A stretch of DNA of 64,000 nucleotides from Rusavskia elegans. Lineage: Eukaryota; Ascomycota; Lecanoromycetes; Teloschistales; Teloschistaceae. Shown here piece by piece: positions 35,165 to 46,048 of this stretch (positions are counted from its first letter, which is position 1; the number at the start of each line of letters is the position of its first letter). The stretch lies in the NCBI GenBank assembly GCA_011316305.1, contig SAUG01000116.1, forward strand, positions 157,718-221,717, given 5' to 3'. The position numbers were made by a program, and so were the translations under genes. Below the pieces are notes generated by a model. That model was not told the DNA's origin. It ran no database searches and saw nothing but the letters and a program-made list of their open reading frames with translations.

Positions 35165-35835
35165 TAGTCGTCTTAAGAACTAAGGTCGCCAAGCACTCAG
35201 CGGCGACTTTGCCGGTGTATGTTGTAAATATGCGATATGCGCCTAGTGCATTGACTCTTCTTTCACCGGGTCGAAAAACCTGCCATCCAAACTTCAGTTC
35301 GTGGTTCCGAAAGTGCTTCTAGCCAGGCAAAGTGATGGTATTCATAACAGAGTCCTTCGATAATATAGGAAGCTACGAGACAATATGATCCAGGGACATT
35401 ACTAGGGTGGAGAATCTTGGTGAATAAGTAAAGCGACAAGCCTGCGTTGGAATGGAGATACAAGTGGAGAAAAGCAAGCTCCCCTACGGATTGAATGACT
35501 CTACTTCGCGAACGTTGTCTAGGATGAAGCGCTTTTGATTTGAGTCGAGACTTTGCTGGTTTCTTTCTGCTTGACTTCATCTTCTTACCGAGACCAAATT
35601 AGCATGCACTGATCCCTGAGTTGGTATACCACGATATCTACTACGGTTTCAGCCAACCAGTCTTGTCAAACCACGAATGGGAGAATGAGATCCTCTTCAA
35701 GTGCCAGATATCTGCTGCCCGACGACGAGGGCTGTCAATTGAGACATCGATGATCTTCGGGTCCACAAAACCTTGGAAATCATAAGCGGCGTCGAAAAAC
35801 CACGAAAGAGGCATATGCAGGTACTATATCCCAAA
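35165..35835. other. Unresolved stretch between secreted-protein loci
   Basis: A minus frame at 35263-35580 and another at about 35640-35815 (with DAAYDFQGFVDPK) read like protein but have no start or domain that I recognise. These may be exons of a decayed gene. No firm call. Confidence 0.3.
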
Positions 35836-36368
35836 TCACCGTTTGCCTGTGATGATTTCCCAAACCCAACCATGGGTCAGTGTTATGGCACATTGGCCAT
35901 CAGCTTTTCGAAATCACACTATCAGTCAAAGAGATGGGTTTCGGACTACAGAGGTCTTGGTCGATTGGATGCCTGTATAAAAGAGGACGTACTGCTCGAT
36001 ATTCTGTGGGGAAACAGCAAGTATGGATTGTCTGCCGACCTCAACGGGAGATCCGTGTCCGGGATCTGGGCAAGCGCATCCACGCAGCTACTTGGTTGTA
36101 AAATAGGGTTGTAATGACAGCATATAATGTCTCCTGGGGAAAGATGTGTAAGCGTGCTATTAGAGAGACCACCCAATATAGAAGAGCTATTAGTAAACAT
36201 TGTAACCCCTATTCTCCTCGTCAGATTGGACGACGAACTGTCATCTGGCTTGGGAAGCGGAAGGATTCTTTTGGGATTGAGTACGGATGCGTGGGCTGGC
36301 CGAATATAGGAGATAGCATAGATGAGCAGGTACACCAGTGTCTGAAAGGAGCCCAAGCGATAAATCAT
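35836..36368 (-). CDS. Possible secreted Cys-domain protein, C-terminally short
   Basis: Exon 1 (36368-35993) encodes a signal peptide (LVYLLIYAISYIRPAHA), a polar spacer with N-glycosylation-type sites (NSSS, NST), then IICCHYNP and SSCVDALAQIP. A GTACGT...GAAAAG intron joins it in frame to exon 2 (35903-35836), DGQCAITLTHGW, and a stop; total 147 residues. The order matches the first half of the domain seen at 30731-32014. The second half (helix-Cys, GG-strand) is missing, so the protein is truncated or a further frame break follows; a helix-like remnant lies just downstream in another frame. Confidence 0.5.
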
Positions 36369-37234
36369 AATGTTGATAGATGGAAAACAATATACAACAT
36401 AAAGCCCAAGGCAAGTGGACGGCGCAGATGTGCAAACCTTCTACCTCACTTGATGGTGGAACAGATATCCGATAGCCGACATCAACGCGATGACCCAGTT
36501 TTATCCGATGCGTGGGTGGCACAAAGGATCGGCCGTCGGCCAGAAACTCGACGACATTCCCTCGGTAGATCTCATTGCCATAGTGGTGCTGATAAGTCAG
36601 CGGGTTATAATGAGCGAAACAACTAGGGACCTTACAAGCATGAACAATAACGAAGCTTATAAGGTCCAAAATAGGGATAGACACAGTGCAACCGTCAACG
36701 CGGAAACGGCGAAACGTGAAGAGAGTTTATTGAAGACCCTACTCCTCCAAGGGGTAGAAGCCAGAATGAATCCAGAAGCTGAAGGAGAGGTCCAGAAAGT
36801 ATCACAGTCACAGCAAACGTGTCGAAACGTGCGAGAATTTCTTAGTAAGATCTCTATGAAGCCTCTCACCACAAAGCCACAATCACATCGATAATGGATC
36901 GGTAATGTTTGTCGACAGTTTTGGTCAGACCCTATTAGGTTTTATAATCCTGTCACAACGCAAAAATACGCACAGGCTTCGGATAATGTAGGAGCTTGAA
37001 CTATTAGAAAGGCTGGACGATAGGTGTTCCCCCAGGTTTTAGCCCTCTTCTCATACTGCCAACTATCGATTGGGTTCACAAGTGAACAGCCCCAATGTCT
37101 TTATTAAAGTCCCCTCGCAAAGTAGTCACCACTCCAAAGATCGCAAAAGCTGCGAATCATCTGCCAAGCCCACGGACGAGCATTATGAGGTTTCCACTCG
37201 CATTCACACAGGAAGCCTTAGAGCTTCTGCGAAA
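36369..37234. other. Region without a supported gene
   Basis: Long frames overlap on both strands (36114-36894 plus, 36241-36684 minus). The minus frame contains SCFAHYNP and HICAVHLPW in an order that faintly recalls the neighbouring secreted domains, but it lacks a signal peptide and Cys-helix end. I make no call. Confidence 0.35.
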
Positions 37235-37600
37235 CTATCGTTGCCGCCAGATTCGCCAATATTTGAGCCGGAGTGATCTTTTTCCTCGACCCCATCTTTG
37301 TTTGTGCTGGCTGGGGCTGCCTGAGTCAGGACCATCGCCAGACCGGCAAGGCGCTCCATGCTCCTTTTCGCATGCGTAATCGTTCGAGCAAAGGCTTGCT
37401 GTTGATGATGGTAAGAGAGCCAAAGTCCGAATGTGGCTGCAGCTGGTGGAGCTCTTCTCGTGATAGCCATACCAATTTGGCACGTATACGCATCTCTCAC
37501 ACCATTCTCGGTGGCAATAGTCGCAGTACTTCTCGTCGTAGCGGTTTATTTGTTGGCATTGACAGCAACCCCATTCGTATCGTAGAGGTAAGTGGGGCAT
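37235..37600 (-). CDS. Small CCCC zinc-ribbon protein
   Basis: ATG at 37600 gives 121 residues; the frame stays open 5' to 37936. The core WGCCQCQQINRYDEKYCDYC followed by HREWCERC resembles the WxCCxC-x(n)-C-x2-C-x2-RC-x2-C ribbon common in small fungal proteins. The tail is Ser-rich and then basic. It probably binds zinc; partner and role are unknown. An intron in the C-terminal part cannot be excluded. Confidence 0.6.
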   Translation of the reverse strand: MPHLPLRYEWGCCQCQQINRYDEKYCDYCHREWCERCVYVPNWYGYHEKSSTSCSHIRTLALLPSSTASLCSNDYACEKEHGAPCRSGDGPDSGSPSQHKQRWGRGKRSLRLKYWRIWRQR

Positions 37601-38417
37601 CTTTCTCTGAATTGATGAGACAGTTTTGCCGAGCTGTATCGCAGTTGGACACTTGGTATTACTCCTCGTGACGGGCTTCAGACAGTACCTGCTGGTCAGT
37701 ACAGGGATTCTGGGTAAGTTGGACATGTGGAACTTGAAACTGATTATATATGTTCGTTGGGTGGGGGAATCGCCCAAACCAGTCATATTGTCTGATGAAT
37801 AAGACTGACTCATTACCAGATTCATCACTACTCCTGACCGACTAGCACCTACGATATCCTTACTTGCGACATATGGGTGCCAGTTTTTCCCTCGTGTGTT
37901 GCAACGAAGATGCAGCGTTTTGCGGCCGCAGGTCAACCGGCGTTAACTAAAATCCTCTGAATTAAACCTTCCTTTCGAGGACAGACGTACGAGCGGCTGC
38001 TTGTCGCCCCAAAAAAAAAAAACGAGGGACTAGAAACACCACTTTGTTGCGTAAAGACGAGTGTGCTAGCATGATTGATAGGATACAGAGTAAAGATATA
38101 CAACTTTCGTGGGTCGATAGTGATCGTTTTGACGTTCAGAAAAAGAACATTTGGTAGATACACTTGCCGCAGTCGAGATAAAGCTAAGCCACATCCTCTT
38201 TGGGAAGCAGAGAGGTTTGGGCTCTAATAGACTTTTCCTGAATAGAGCCCCCAATATATAGCAGACAACCCATCAAAAAGTAGTCTCATATACATCCGCA
38301 ATCTTGTTCGCTCGAACTCCAGCTCGGCTTTCTGCATCGAAGCACAATAGTAAGCCTTTTATCACGACGACAGCAAAGCTGCAGGCTCTCGATCCCTTGC
38401 GTTGACTAGACGTTTGG
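37601..38417. other. Intergenic region with poly-A tract
   Basis: A run of about 13 A at 38010-38023 stands out. The open frame that extends upstream of the zinc-ribbon gene lacks recognisable content. No supported gene. Confidence 0.4.
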
Positions 38418-39177
38418 TTATCCACTTGACAAACGCAGCTCAGAGAAGTCGTATCTTAATTTCCTCTCGTGCCCACTTCTAATGGCGTACCCCGTGAACA
38501 GGCTCTGATATACAAGAGCTTCTATGGTCGAGATCGCCAATGCGCTTGTGACCAAAATCTCCTTCAAATCCCCTTCCAAGTCTTCCGCCACTTCGATCTC
38601 TCCGCATCTGCTTTGAAAGCACCTCCGACATTCTGGCCACGGTCCTCCACTCCTATCTGGAAACTCATACACCGTTCTCGCTCGCTTTCTCTCGATCCTT
38701 GCACCAGTCGAGTTCAGCTCTCTTCCCGAAGTCTCTGCTGTGGGCTATGCTCAAAAAGTAATCACTGCGACGAAAAGGGTTCTTGGCGCGACGCAGCTTT
38801 GCCCAGGCGATCTGGTTATCTGGTCCTTTGTGATCATAATCTCCTTTGGCGACTTGCATGTGTCGCGAAGTCATAGACATTTTGGAGAAAGCATCCATTG
38901 GTGAGGTTTTCGCATAAAACTCGGTATTCTTTTCTCTTCGATGAAAATAAGTAATGGTAACTGGGGTTACAAGGTTATTGATATGAGTGGCAGGATCATG
39001 CGATATCCAGTCTACATCTGCGGTCCAAGCCCCGCGTATGTGGTTTAGACGTATATTGTCGAATGTCATGCGGGAAATGGCAAATTTGGTAATCTCGCGC
39101 TGTGTCTCGATGAGACGGGGAGGGATACTTACGTGGAGCTTGGGGAGTAGTATTGCTTGGCTTATTGATCCGGTCAT
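38418..39177 (-). CDS. Unidentified coding-like region in two frames
   Basis: Two minus frames abut and overlap by a few bases. The upstream one (39177-38665, 170 codons) contains LLPKLHVSIPPRLIETQREI. The downstream one (38672-38418) contains GEIEVAEDLEGDLKEILVTS. Both have smooth, protein-like composition. I could not find an intron that joins them in frame: the best GTGCAA...TTCCAG pair creates a stop. Either the gene ends near 38665 or a frameshift has split it. Family not recognised and no signal peptide is evident. Confidence 0.35.
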
Positions 39178-39998
39178 CGATTTCGAAGATGAGGAATTCG
39201 TACGTGTTCTTTATGTCCATCATCCTACTGACCACTCTTCTTCTCCAAAACTATAGCAGAAGAAATGTAATTTCACTTTCTCCTAATCTCGAACCCAGAA
39301 GGTGGCCCTGAGAATGGAGCCCCGGTAACAGCAGTGTATAGGTTCGGCAGCAGATTCTCGAGGCTCTGAGCAATGCTGCAGCGGCCACACCGGTGAGCTT
39401 GAAGGAGGATTTTATATGGCTCGTGGATTCCATCAAGCCTACGGTGAGGATGATGAGAGAGGGTCCGGGGAGTTGGACGCGGAGAGGAAAAGGGGGTGTA
39501 AGGACTAGGAAACTGGGAGATTAAAGACATCGAAAATCGCTCGATTTCAATATATCAATTCTCCCAGCTCATAATCGAATGCGCGGGCCGCGAGTAGGTA
39601 TTTTGTAAGATCATTAACATCCTGGGCACAAGCGTTGACAAAAAGACCGTATGCCTGACGACGGGGCCGTGATGGCCCACCTATCCTTGTTCTTTGTTTT
39701 TCGAAAGTCAATTGGGCAAAGTAGTATTATTTCGTATGGGGGGGCTGGCTGGATGCCAGAGTGGCAGGGACGATAGTCTGAATAGCTGAAACGGAAGTCC
39801 CATGGCTTGATCAAGGCTCCCAAAGCACAAATACTTGTGTCAGGCAGGGGCTGTACCACCAGAAATGCACATGGTGGAACGATAGGTTTGATCCCATGTC
39901 GGCTTCTGCACCGGACTTATAGGCAATGACATCCGGAACAAGCCGTCACCGCGAATCGTGGAGACTAGCTACGTTTCGACAAAGGAGCCCGCCACCGA
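39178..39998. other. Intergenic region
   Basis: Minus-strand frames around 39251-39530 lack domains. The region lies between two minus-strand genes and likely holds the promoter of the upstream-oriented one. Nothing else seen. Confidence 0.4.
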
Positions 39999-41006
39999 TT
40001 ACAGGTTGCGAACTCCAGCCAAGCCCCTTCTGACTCTACTGATCACGCCCCCTGGTTTACAATCTGACCACCCTGTCTCTTGTGAGTTTAATGCGCTTTC
40101 GGAGACCAAAGATAGATAGAGAGACAGAGGCTTACAATCGTTGAAAAAGGTACATTGCATACCGTCTGCGCAAGTAGTGCACCCCTTGAAGTCCTGGCCT
40201 CCGCATTGTTTGTTCGCTTGGACGCTGCATGCCTCGCCGCTGCTGGATTGAGCTTGCTGATCGCTGCTGGACTGAGCTTTCTGATCGCTGCTGGATTGAC
40301 CTTGCTGATCACTGCTGGAAGTTGTGCTCGAACTGTCTGGTGTGGATGTGAGGGATTCGCCTCCAGATGGACAGCTGCCATAGCCCCTATTGAAGTCTCA
40401 GCGCCGCTTATCAATCACTTTCTTTGGTCAAGGTCGACGCACCACTCGACAGCCACTTGTCCGTCAGGAGAATTCGTCAATGCACTCCAGGCGGCAGGGT
40501 TCAAGTCTGCCCATGAGTCATTAGCATGGATACTGAGGAAAGTTGCTGCTACGGTCATTGCCGCTTGTAAGAGAAGAAGCCTACCAACGGCACCGCCGCC
40601 CTCCTGATCGACCAATTTCGCTTGGATGCACTTCCCAATCCCGTTGTTTACTGATGGGCCGAATGTTCCTGTGTTCTTGACCCATATCGTGGCTCCGCAT
40701 TTTGGACCCAATACGGCCGCCAGAAGCTCGGGGCCTGATAATGAAGCGTCAATTCATGAGACATGGGTGACTATTGCTGGATGTTGAGGATACTACGTAC
40801 CATCTCCGTCGGCGTCGGACCCACAGAAGTATGGTCCCTGACCCAAATGCCACCCCCTGTGGATGTTGGCATGATTGGCGCCCCTGTCGCAGGAGTGTCA
40901 ATTGTTTTCTTACTACTTCAAGGATCGAAGTAACTTACTGCGCGAGTGTAGAAGTGGTACAAAGCGAGAGAATGAGAAAGCTGGCCTGCAGCCTGTACGT
41001 AAACAT
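39999..41006 (-). CDS. Secreted double-psi beta-barrel (expansin/RlpA-like) protein with C-terminal CBM1-like module (5 exons)
   Basis: Exons 41006-40939, 40883-40801, 40734-40443, 40386-40136 and 40072-39999 join in frame to 255 residues. After the signal peptide (FLILSLCTTSTLAQ) comes a double-psi barrel: PYFCGSDADGDGPELLA, CGATIWVKN, and HANDSWADLNPAAWSAL ending VEWGYGSC. A Ser/Gln linker with a SSSDQQ-type repeat leads to a Cys-rich module with KQCGGQDFKGCTTCADG and FFNDWWSDC, the pattern of a fungal cellulose-binding CBM1. Expansin-like proteins loosen or bind cell-wall polymers without hydrolysis. The loop before HANDSW is unusually long and hydrophobic, and could contain a missed intron. 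Confidence 0.85.
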
Positions 41007-41752
41007 AGTGAAGAAGAGTACTTCGATTGAGGTATCCGTTACACCAGGTAATCTCCAGGGATACGACAGCGGATGTTGATCAAAGGCTTAGAGAAAGTCG
41101 CCACTCTTATACATTTTATGGTTGGGCCTGGTGTAGTATCCCGCCGTCGGTGAATACTGTGGGGCTGGAAGGAGTCTGTGGCTTGTTCTGAAACGGTTTC
41201 GGGGAGAGAAGCGGCCTATATGTCAGCCGTCGCCATGTCTTGGCAAACGAGGGATCGTCTAATATCACACCATACCAAGACCAGATCCTGGTATATTTCT
41301 TGGAGACTCGGGGCCTCGTATAGGATCTCCTGACTTGACTTTGGTCAGTGCGCTTTGAGACCAGCCAACGAAGTTGGATTCTGACGACCGGAAGTAACAA
41401 CGGAACTCCTACAAGTCCAGGCGATATAACCCGGCAGGTACCCGAGGACAAAACGCCTTGGTAATTGGATTACCCACTCGGCAAGTGTTTCGCGTGCGGT
41501 TGGAGGTGATGCGAAACAAGCCACACGTATCAGCAGACATAGTAAAGTCGGAAGAGCCTCCAGATGGAGCGCTTAGACTTAGCTTGGCGGTCTTTTCCCC
41601 CCGGTTATTAGATCTTCCCGTTTCCCAACCACTGTTTGGCTACCCGGGTTTGACGTTTCTGAATCGAGACAGAAAGGGTAGGTTGGTGTTAACGGGGCCT
41701 GTGGTTTCAGTGGTTGAGTGAGATACTAAAGACCCCCGTCTCCATATCTTTA
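41007..41752. other. Intergenic region
   Basis: No supported gene. The plus frame at 41458-41721 has no domain. The 5' flank of the double-psi-barrel gene is within the first few hundred bases. Confidence 0.4.
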
Positions 41753-42268
41753 GGGTCTTGATCCCCGGCCACCCCCCGGTGTACGAGAATGAGTAGGGTT
41801 AGCCCTACCCCTCATATTAGGCGTTGGGCGTTGCTTGCTCAATGCGCTTTCGCGTAATCTAATTGGTTCAAAATTCAAACGTTCAAACGAGGCCTGAACT
41901 GAGCATTTTTTTAATTAAATAAGTGCACCAATCAGAAGGCAGATAAGTAAAGTGAACAGGCAGATATAGGGGGGGGGGGCCTCCAACAGTGCGGAGTTTA
42001 TATAGGGCTAGCCCTACCCCAAAGGCATCCCCAGCGACTTTTGGTGAAGGAGGTACTGCTCACCTAATTCTAGTCGCGCGTATTGCATTTTCTCAGACCT
42101 GACAGTACAGGGATAGAGCTAAAAGATATAAGAGTTCGAGCTTCAAAGCTTGCGTTACGGGTAGATGGTACATGGTCGCAATAGGTGGTTGAAGAAGGGC
42201 AGAAATGGGGGGGGGTAGGGCTAACCCTACTCATTTTCGTACACCGGGGTGGCCGGGGATCAAAACCC
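41753..42268. mobile_element. MITE-like non-autonomous DNA element with about 55-bp terminal inverted repeats
   Basis: The left end GGGTCTTGATCCCCGGCC and the right end, read on the other strand, GGGTTTTGATCCCCGGCC are near-identical. The match continues inward for about 55 bp, through GTGTACGA and AGTAGGGTTAGCCCTAC. The element is 516 bp and is flanked on both sides by TA, the target duplication expected of Tc1/mariner-type transposition. It has no transposase frame, two G-runs of 8-12 bases and an internal perfect palindrome TAGGGCTAGCCCTA near 42004. Confidence 0.88.
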
Positions 42269-42719
42269 TATCTTTATACCCGCTCTTCGATTTCAACAAC
42301 CTCTCCAAGCACGTCTCCAGCATTTACGGCAGCGATGGTTTTACTTGCCGTCCTGTCGCGACAGTTTACCGAATAGCAGTGCAGCCTATATTGGAGAAGC
42401 GAAGTATACACCGCAAGTCTTAAAGACAACGCAAAACTTATTGTGCTAACGGTATTGCCACCCACCATATAAGTCGTCCGGTAGATATAACGGCCATATT
42501 GGCGTTCGGACAACTACCAGGCTTGCCGCTTGGAGGAGTCGGGGGAATTTTGAGGTTATCGAGATTCAAGGGGTGCTTGCCACGCGTAGTCCCAAACTTC
42601 TGCATACTAGTCTATACTTCGATGGTAGCTCCGGTTAATCAGCTTCTAAGAGCTTTAGGTTGCTGACAGAAAGGTCCAACGCGCGCGAAAAGGGTGGCTT
42701 GCAATTTGAATATGTCATG

Positions 42720-44110
42720 CTATTTTATACTACTGATCAAGAATATAGCGAAAGAACACTGTAAACTGCAGACTGCAACCTGTCCCCAGTACTCCAACGC
42801 AGCAATCAATGACCTATCATATCGGTTCGGGTCCCGCGACCTTACTGTCAAGCCCTGCATAATCAGACGGCAACTTCGTAACATATACGTTCTTCCACTG
42901 CAGACTATCCCACCAGAATCTGCGGAGAAGTCCCACCTGAAGTACCCAGAGGCAGTCCTAGGCTTCAAGAAAATCTTTCCAGTATTCCAAACGCCGGACG
43001 CGGGAGCAGCTTGTCGTACCACCTTATCATTCCAGCATGCATCCATTTCAGCGCCAGTTCCATCTGAAAGAGCCTGGGAGTAGGAGGTATATGGTTGCGC
43101 TGGGCTGCCTGCACTCTGAGTCCAGTAGTTGATGGCCTCGTAACCGTCATCGCCAACTTCGATGAAGTATTGGCCATTGTTCGTCGACGTGACCTGCTGG
43201 AAGTAGTCGAAGCTGACTTCGTAAAGCTCGTTGGCAACGACGGGGAAATAGAAGCGTTTTGAGACACCATACGCCTGGTATCCGTAAGTTCTTCTCCTTT
43301 GTCGTCTAAAGATTGTTCGAGTTGCCCTCAAAGTGCGCCTCGGTGGTTGTCAGGTCAAGTGATGTCTTCGTGGCGGCCTGTAGACACCGTCTGGGACCTG
43401 TCGGATTAGAAGCGATATAGCTGTGTTGCATTGTGTAACGGTCATTCCCTCTGGTCTGTCCTGTCTTGGTGGCATATTTGTCGTCCCAGGTCTGATTGTA
43501 CAGCGAGATTTTTGATATTAGTTCAGCGAAGGCATATCTTGGAACCTCCTTACTTACCAGTATTGACTTTGGTAGGCGTCATTCTCGTATATCACATAGG
43601 TATTGTAGATATTGTAGAATTGGCAGGTCTGGGCGGGTCAATTGGCTGGAGGATATCTAAGGTTGTAGGCACTTTGCGTACCGCAAATCTATCAGCGATT
43701 CCCTTTTTCGGCTTTGAATACTGCGATAGGCACGTGTTGTCTTGTTGGTCGCAAAATCAAATGTTCAGAGATTTGACTATGTCCCACACCTGTGACCCCC
43801 TTATGTTGTGTTTTTTCTCCCCACAATATACTTATCTTCGTACAAGTACGAGGAGCTGTGGTTTGCGCATGATACGAGGGGAAGAACGTTGTTCGGATAG
43901 CCGCCACATGTTTCTGCTTGCTTCATACAAGACCTACTAGTCCTATCATATGATTCCCAGATCAATTTCGTAGCACATCTCCTGAGCAACCAGCCCGATT
44001 CCATTTGTGTAGTCATCGGATCTTATGTATCCTTCGCTGTAGCAAATGGCTTCAGCATCTCCGTCTCGGTCGTCACGATTTCCAAATGGCTGCTGCAACT
44101 GCTAGTATTA
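42720..44110 (-). pseudogene. Broken gene for an unidentified, probably secreted protein
   Basis: Protein-like segments follow one another on the minus strand but in changing frames. They are EAICYSEGYIRSDDYTNG (about 44050), CGGYPNNVLPLVSCANHSSS (about 43880) and YVIYENDAYQSQYW (about 43570). A GTAAGT donor at about 43555 follows, then TWDDKYATKTGQTRGN (about 43470) and a jelly-roll-like part FYFPVVANELYEVSFDYF (about 43230) down to about 42870. The GTAAGT...ATCAG join creates a stop, and other junctions lack canonical introns. I do not recognise the family. Treat boundaries as approximate. Confidence 0.45.
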
Positions 44111-44117
44111 GAAAATC

Positions 44118-46048
44118 TCAGGGGATGCTTGTTGGGTTCTGATCCAATACTAACCAATCATCAGCCTGTGTCATAGGCACAGCATCTGTCCCACCAGTCC
44201 ATGAACCTTGTCCCGCCCCTTCAAACGCCAGTCGCTGGATTTGCAACTTCTCATCGACAGCCCACTGCAACCTTTTGTGGTCTTTCCAATCAAGCTTTCG
44301 CCTAAAGAAACCGACGGTACTGTCGAGAACAAGTGCAGTGATAATGAATAAGCAACCAAGTATCAAGATGATGGAGAGGCCGAGGACAGAAAAAGACAAG
44401 TATCCGCTTACGCCGCGGATCTTTTGTCGCTGGCACAGATCTGTGTCGCCTTGCATGAAGCGCAGACCGTCTTGAATGTATGTGGGACCAGTAGCGTAGC
44501 CAATAATCTGTTGCTGAAGCTTTGCCATTGAGACGGAGAATAGTTCTGTAGCTTCGATCTGCCATTGGTTGTCAGGGAGCCCGGGTGAGACATGGTCTGT
44601 TCCGCTTACTATATCAGATGCGCGCAGGCTGTTTGCGCCGCGGCTTTGGACGGTCTGATACGTAATAGATGATCCGATAGTGTAATACAAGCTACGTACC
44701 GTCGCTAACTGGAGCTTGGTGAGCCGCAAGGAATTAGTTTCCTTCCCAAGAGCTGAGAAACTGGTAAGAGATGTTGATATGCCATTCGCGGGGTTTCGAA
44801 ATTGGAAGCGGTCCGCACAGGCGAGGACGCTGACCCAGAAATCTTGTGTATAAGTGGTCAAGTCCTTGCCGTCATAGTCTGTGCCACTAATTGGAATAGT
44901 GGCCCTGTACAACGGATCAAGAACGGGTGACTGGTACATTACTGCATTTGTCGCAAGAAACATTAGCGTGACATCAGCGTCGCTAAGGTCAAGTTCTGCG
45001 ATCGGCTTGGAAATATCTTGAATAAATACAAAAGGTCTGTGGAAAAGCGATCAGCCTTGCCACCTGGGAGGAAAGTAGTACTATCTTACACGAAGGTATA
45101 ACCACTCGGTCCAATGTAATTGGCCTTATTGTACTCGTAGGTGATATTGTCTGGATGGTTGGAGAACCTCCCGTAATCATAGCGGATCAGTTGCTGAACT
45201 TCGGTTTCAGAGTCAGTAGAGTTGTACTCGTGCGCATACTCCTTTGTTCGGATGACCGAGCAAGATGTAACCTTTCGGTACTGGATTGCTTCCGACGCCT
45301 TAGAATTGATGCCCAGGGTTTTCAGAGAGTCAATGAGGCCAGTGTCCATCTCAAAACCTCCCACGTCATCTTTGCAAATATTGCCTTTGAAGGGGCAAGG
45401 CACATTTCTTCTATTCGTCCACGGGATGTTTGGCTTGGGATACTGATGACATTGCAAACCACTCAAACTCTTTCCATAGCAGGCTCGAGAATAGGCACTA
45501 GCGGCTAGCGTCTTATTGGTTTCCATCGCGGTGAAGCCTGCGACCGCTTCAAACAATGAGAGATCTGAACGATTAGAGTCTGGCAGTAGATAGCCACAGT
45601 TCGGCGACCGGATTAGTGTCTCGTTTCCAGCGGCCTTTGTGACCTCCGCGGAAAAGACACCGGCGATTCCAAAGAGAACCATATTGGAGACGGCCAAAAG
45701 TACGAGCAAGAGACTTTGCAAGCTTGACTCCTTGGTGGTTCTTCTCCAATACCACGCTACTTGAGTTATCTGCCATGCTGCTGAACCGGCAGTATTGCTA
45801 TTGCGTAAGACTACTTGCTGCTGATGGTGCAGGGCACTGCCCGGTCCTTTCTTGGCTCGATGCTGGTGGATAAGGAAACTCTGTATGGTCCAGCAAGCTG
45901 CGCCAGCGACAGTTACAAAGATCCCCAGGAATGCCGTGAGAAGACTGCCATGCCTCTGGCTCAGTGTAATCGCCGAGCCGAGGACACGTCCCTGCGACCA
46001 ATTGATCCAGAAACCAGTGTAAACGTGTGTCTCCGCTGGAAGAGACAT
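44118..46048 (-). CDS. Large uncharacterised fungal membrane protein (2 exons)
   Basis: Exons 46048-45090 and 45036-44118 join in frame to 625 residues. Hydrophobic segments suit membrane helices at LLTAFLGIFVTVAGAACW, SLLLVLLAVSNMVLFGIAG and, near the C-terminus, FSVLGLSIILILGCLFIITA. Between the second and third lies a long, probably extracellular region with many N-glycosylation-type sites (NRSD, NKT, NSTD) and several cysteines. The C-terminal tail is cytoplasmic by the alternation. The layout matches a broad class of unnamed fungal integral membrane proteins; no enzymatic motif is seen. It is an intact gene next to a broken one. Confidence 0.8.

Noticed and set aside
36490..36894. Plus-strand frame of 134 codons, Lys/Glu-rich at the end
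   Set aside because: No domain, no clear start context, and it overlaps an equally long minus frame.
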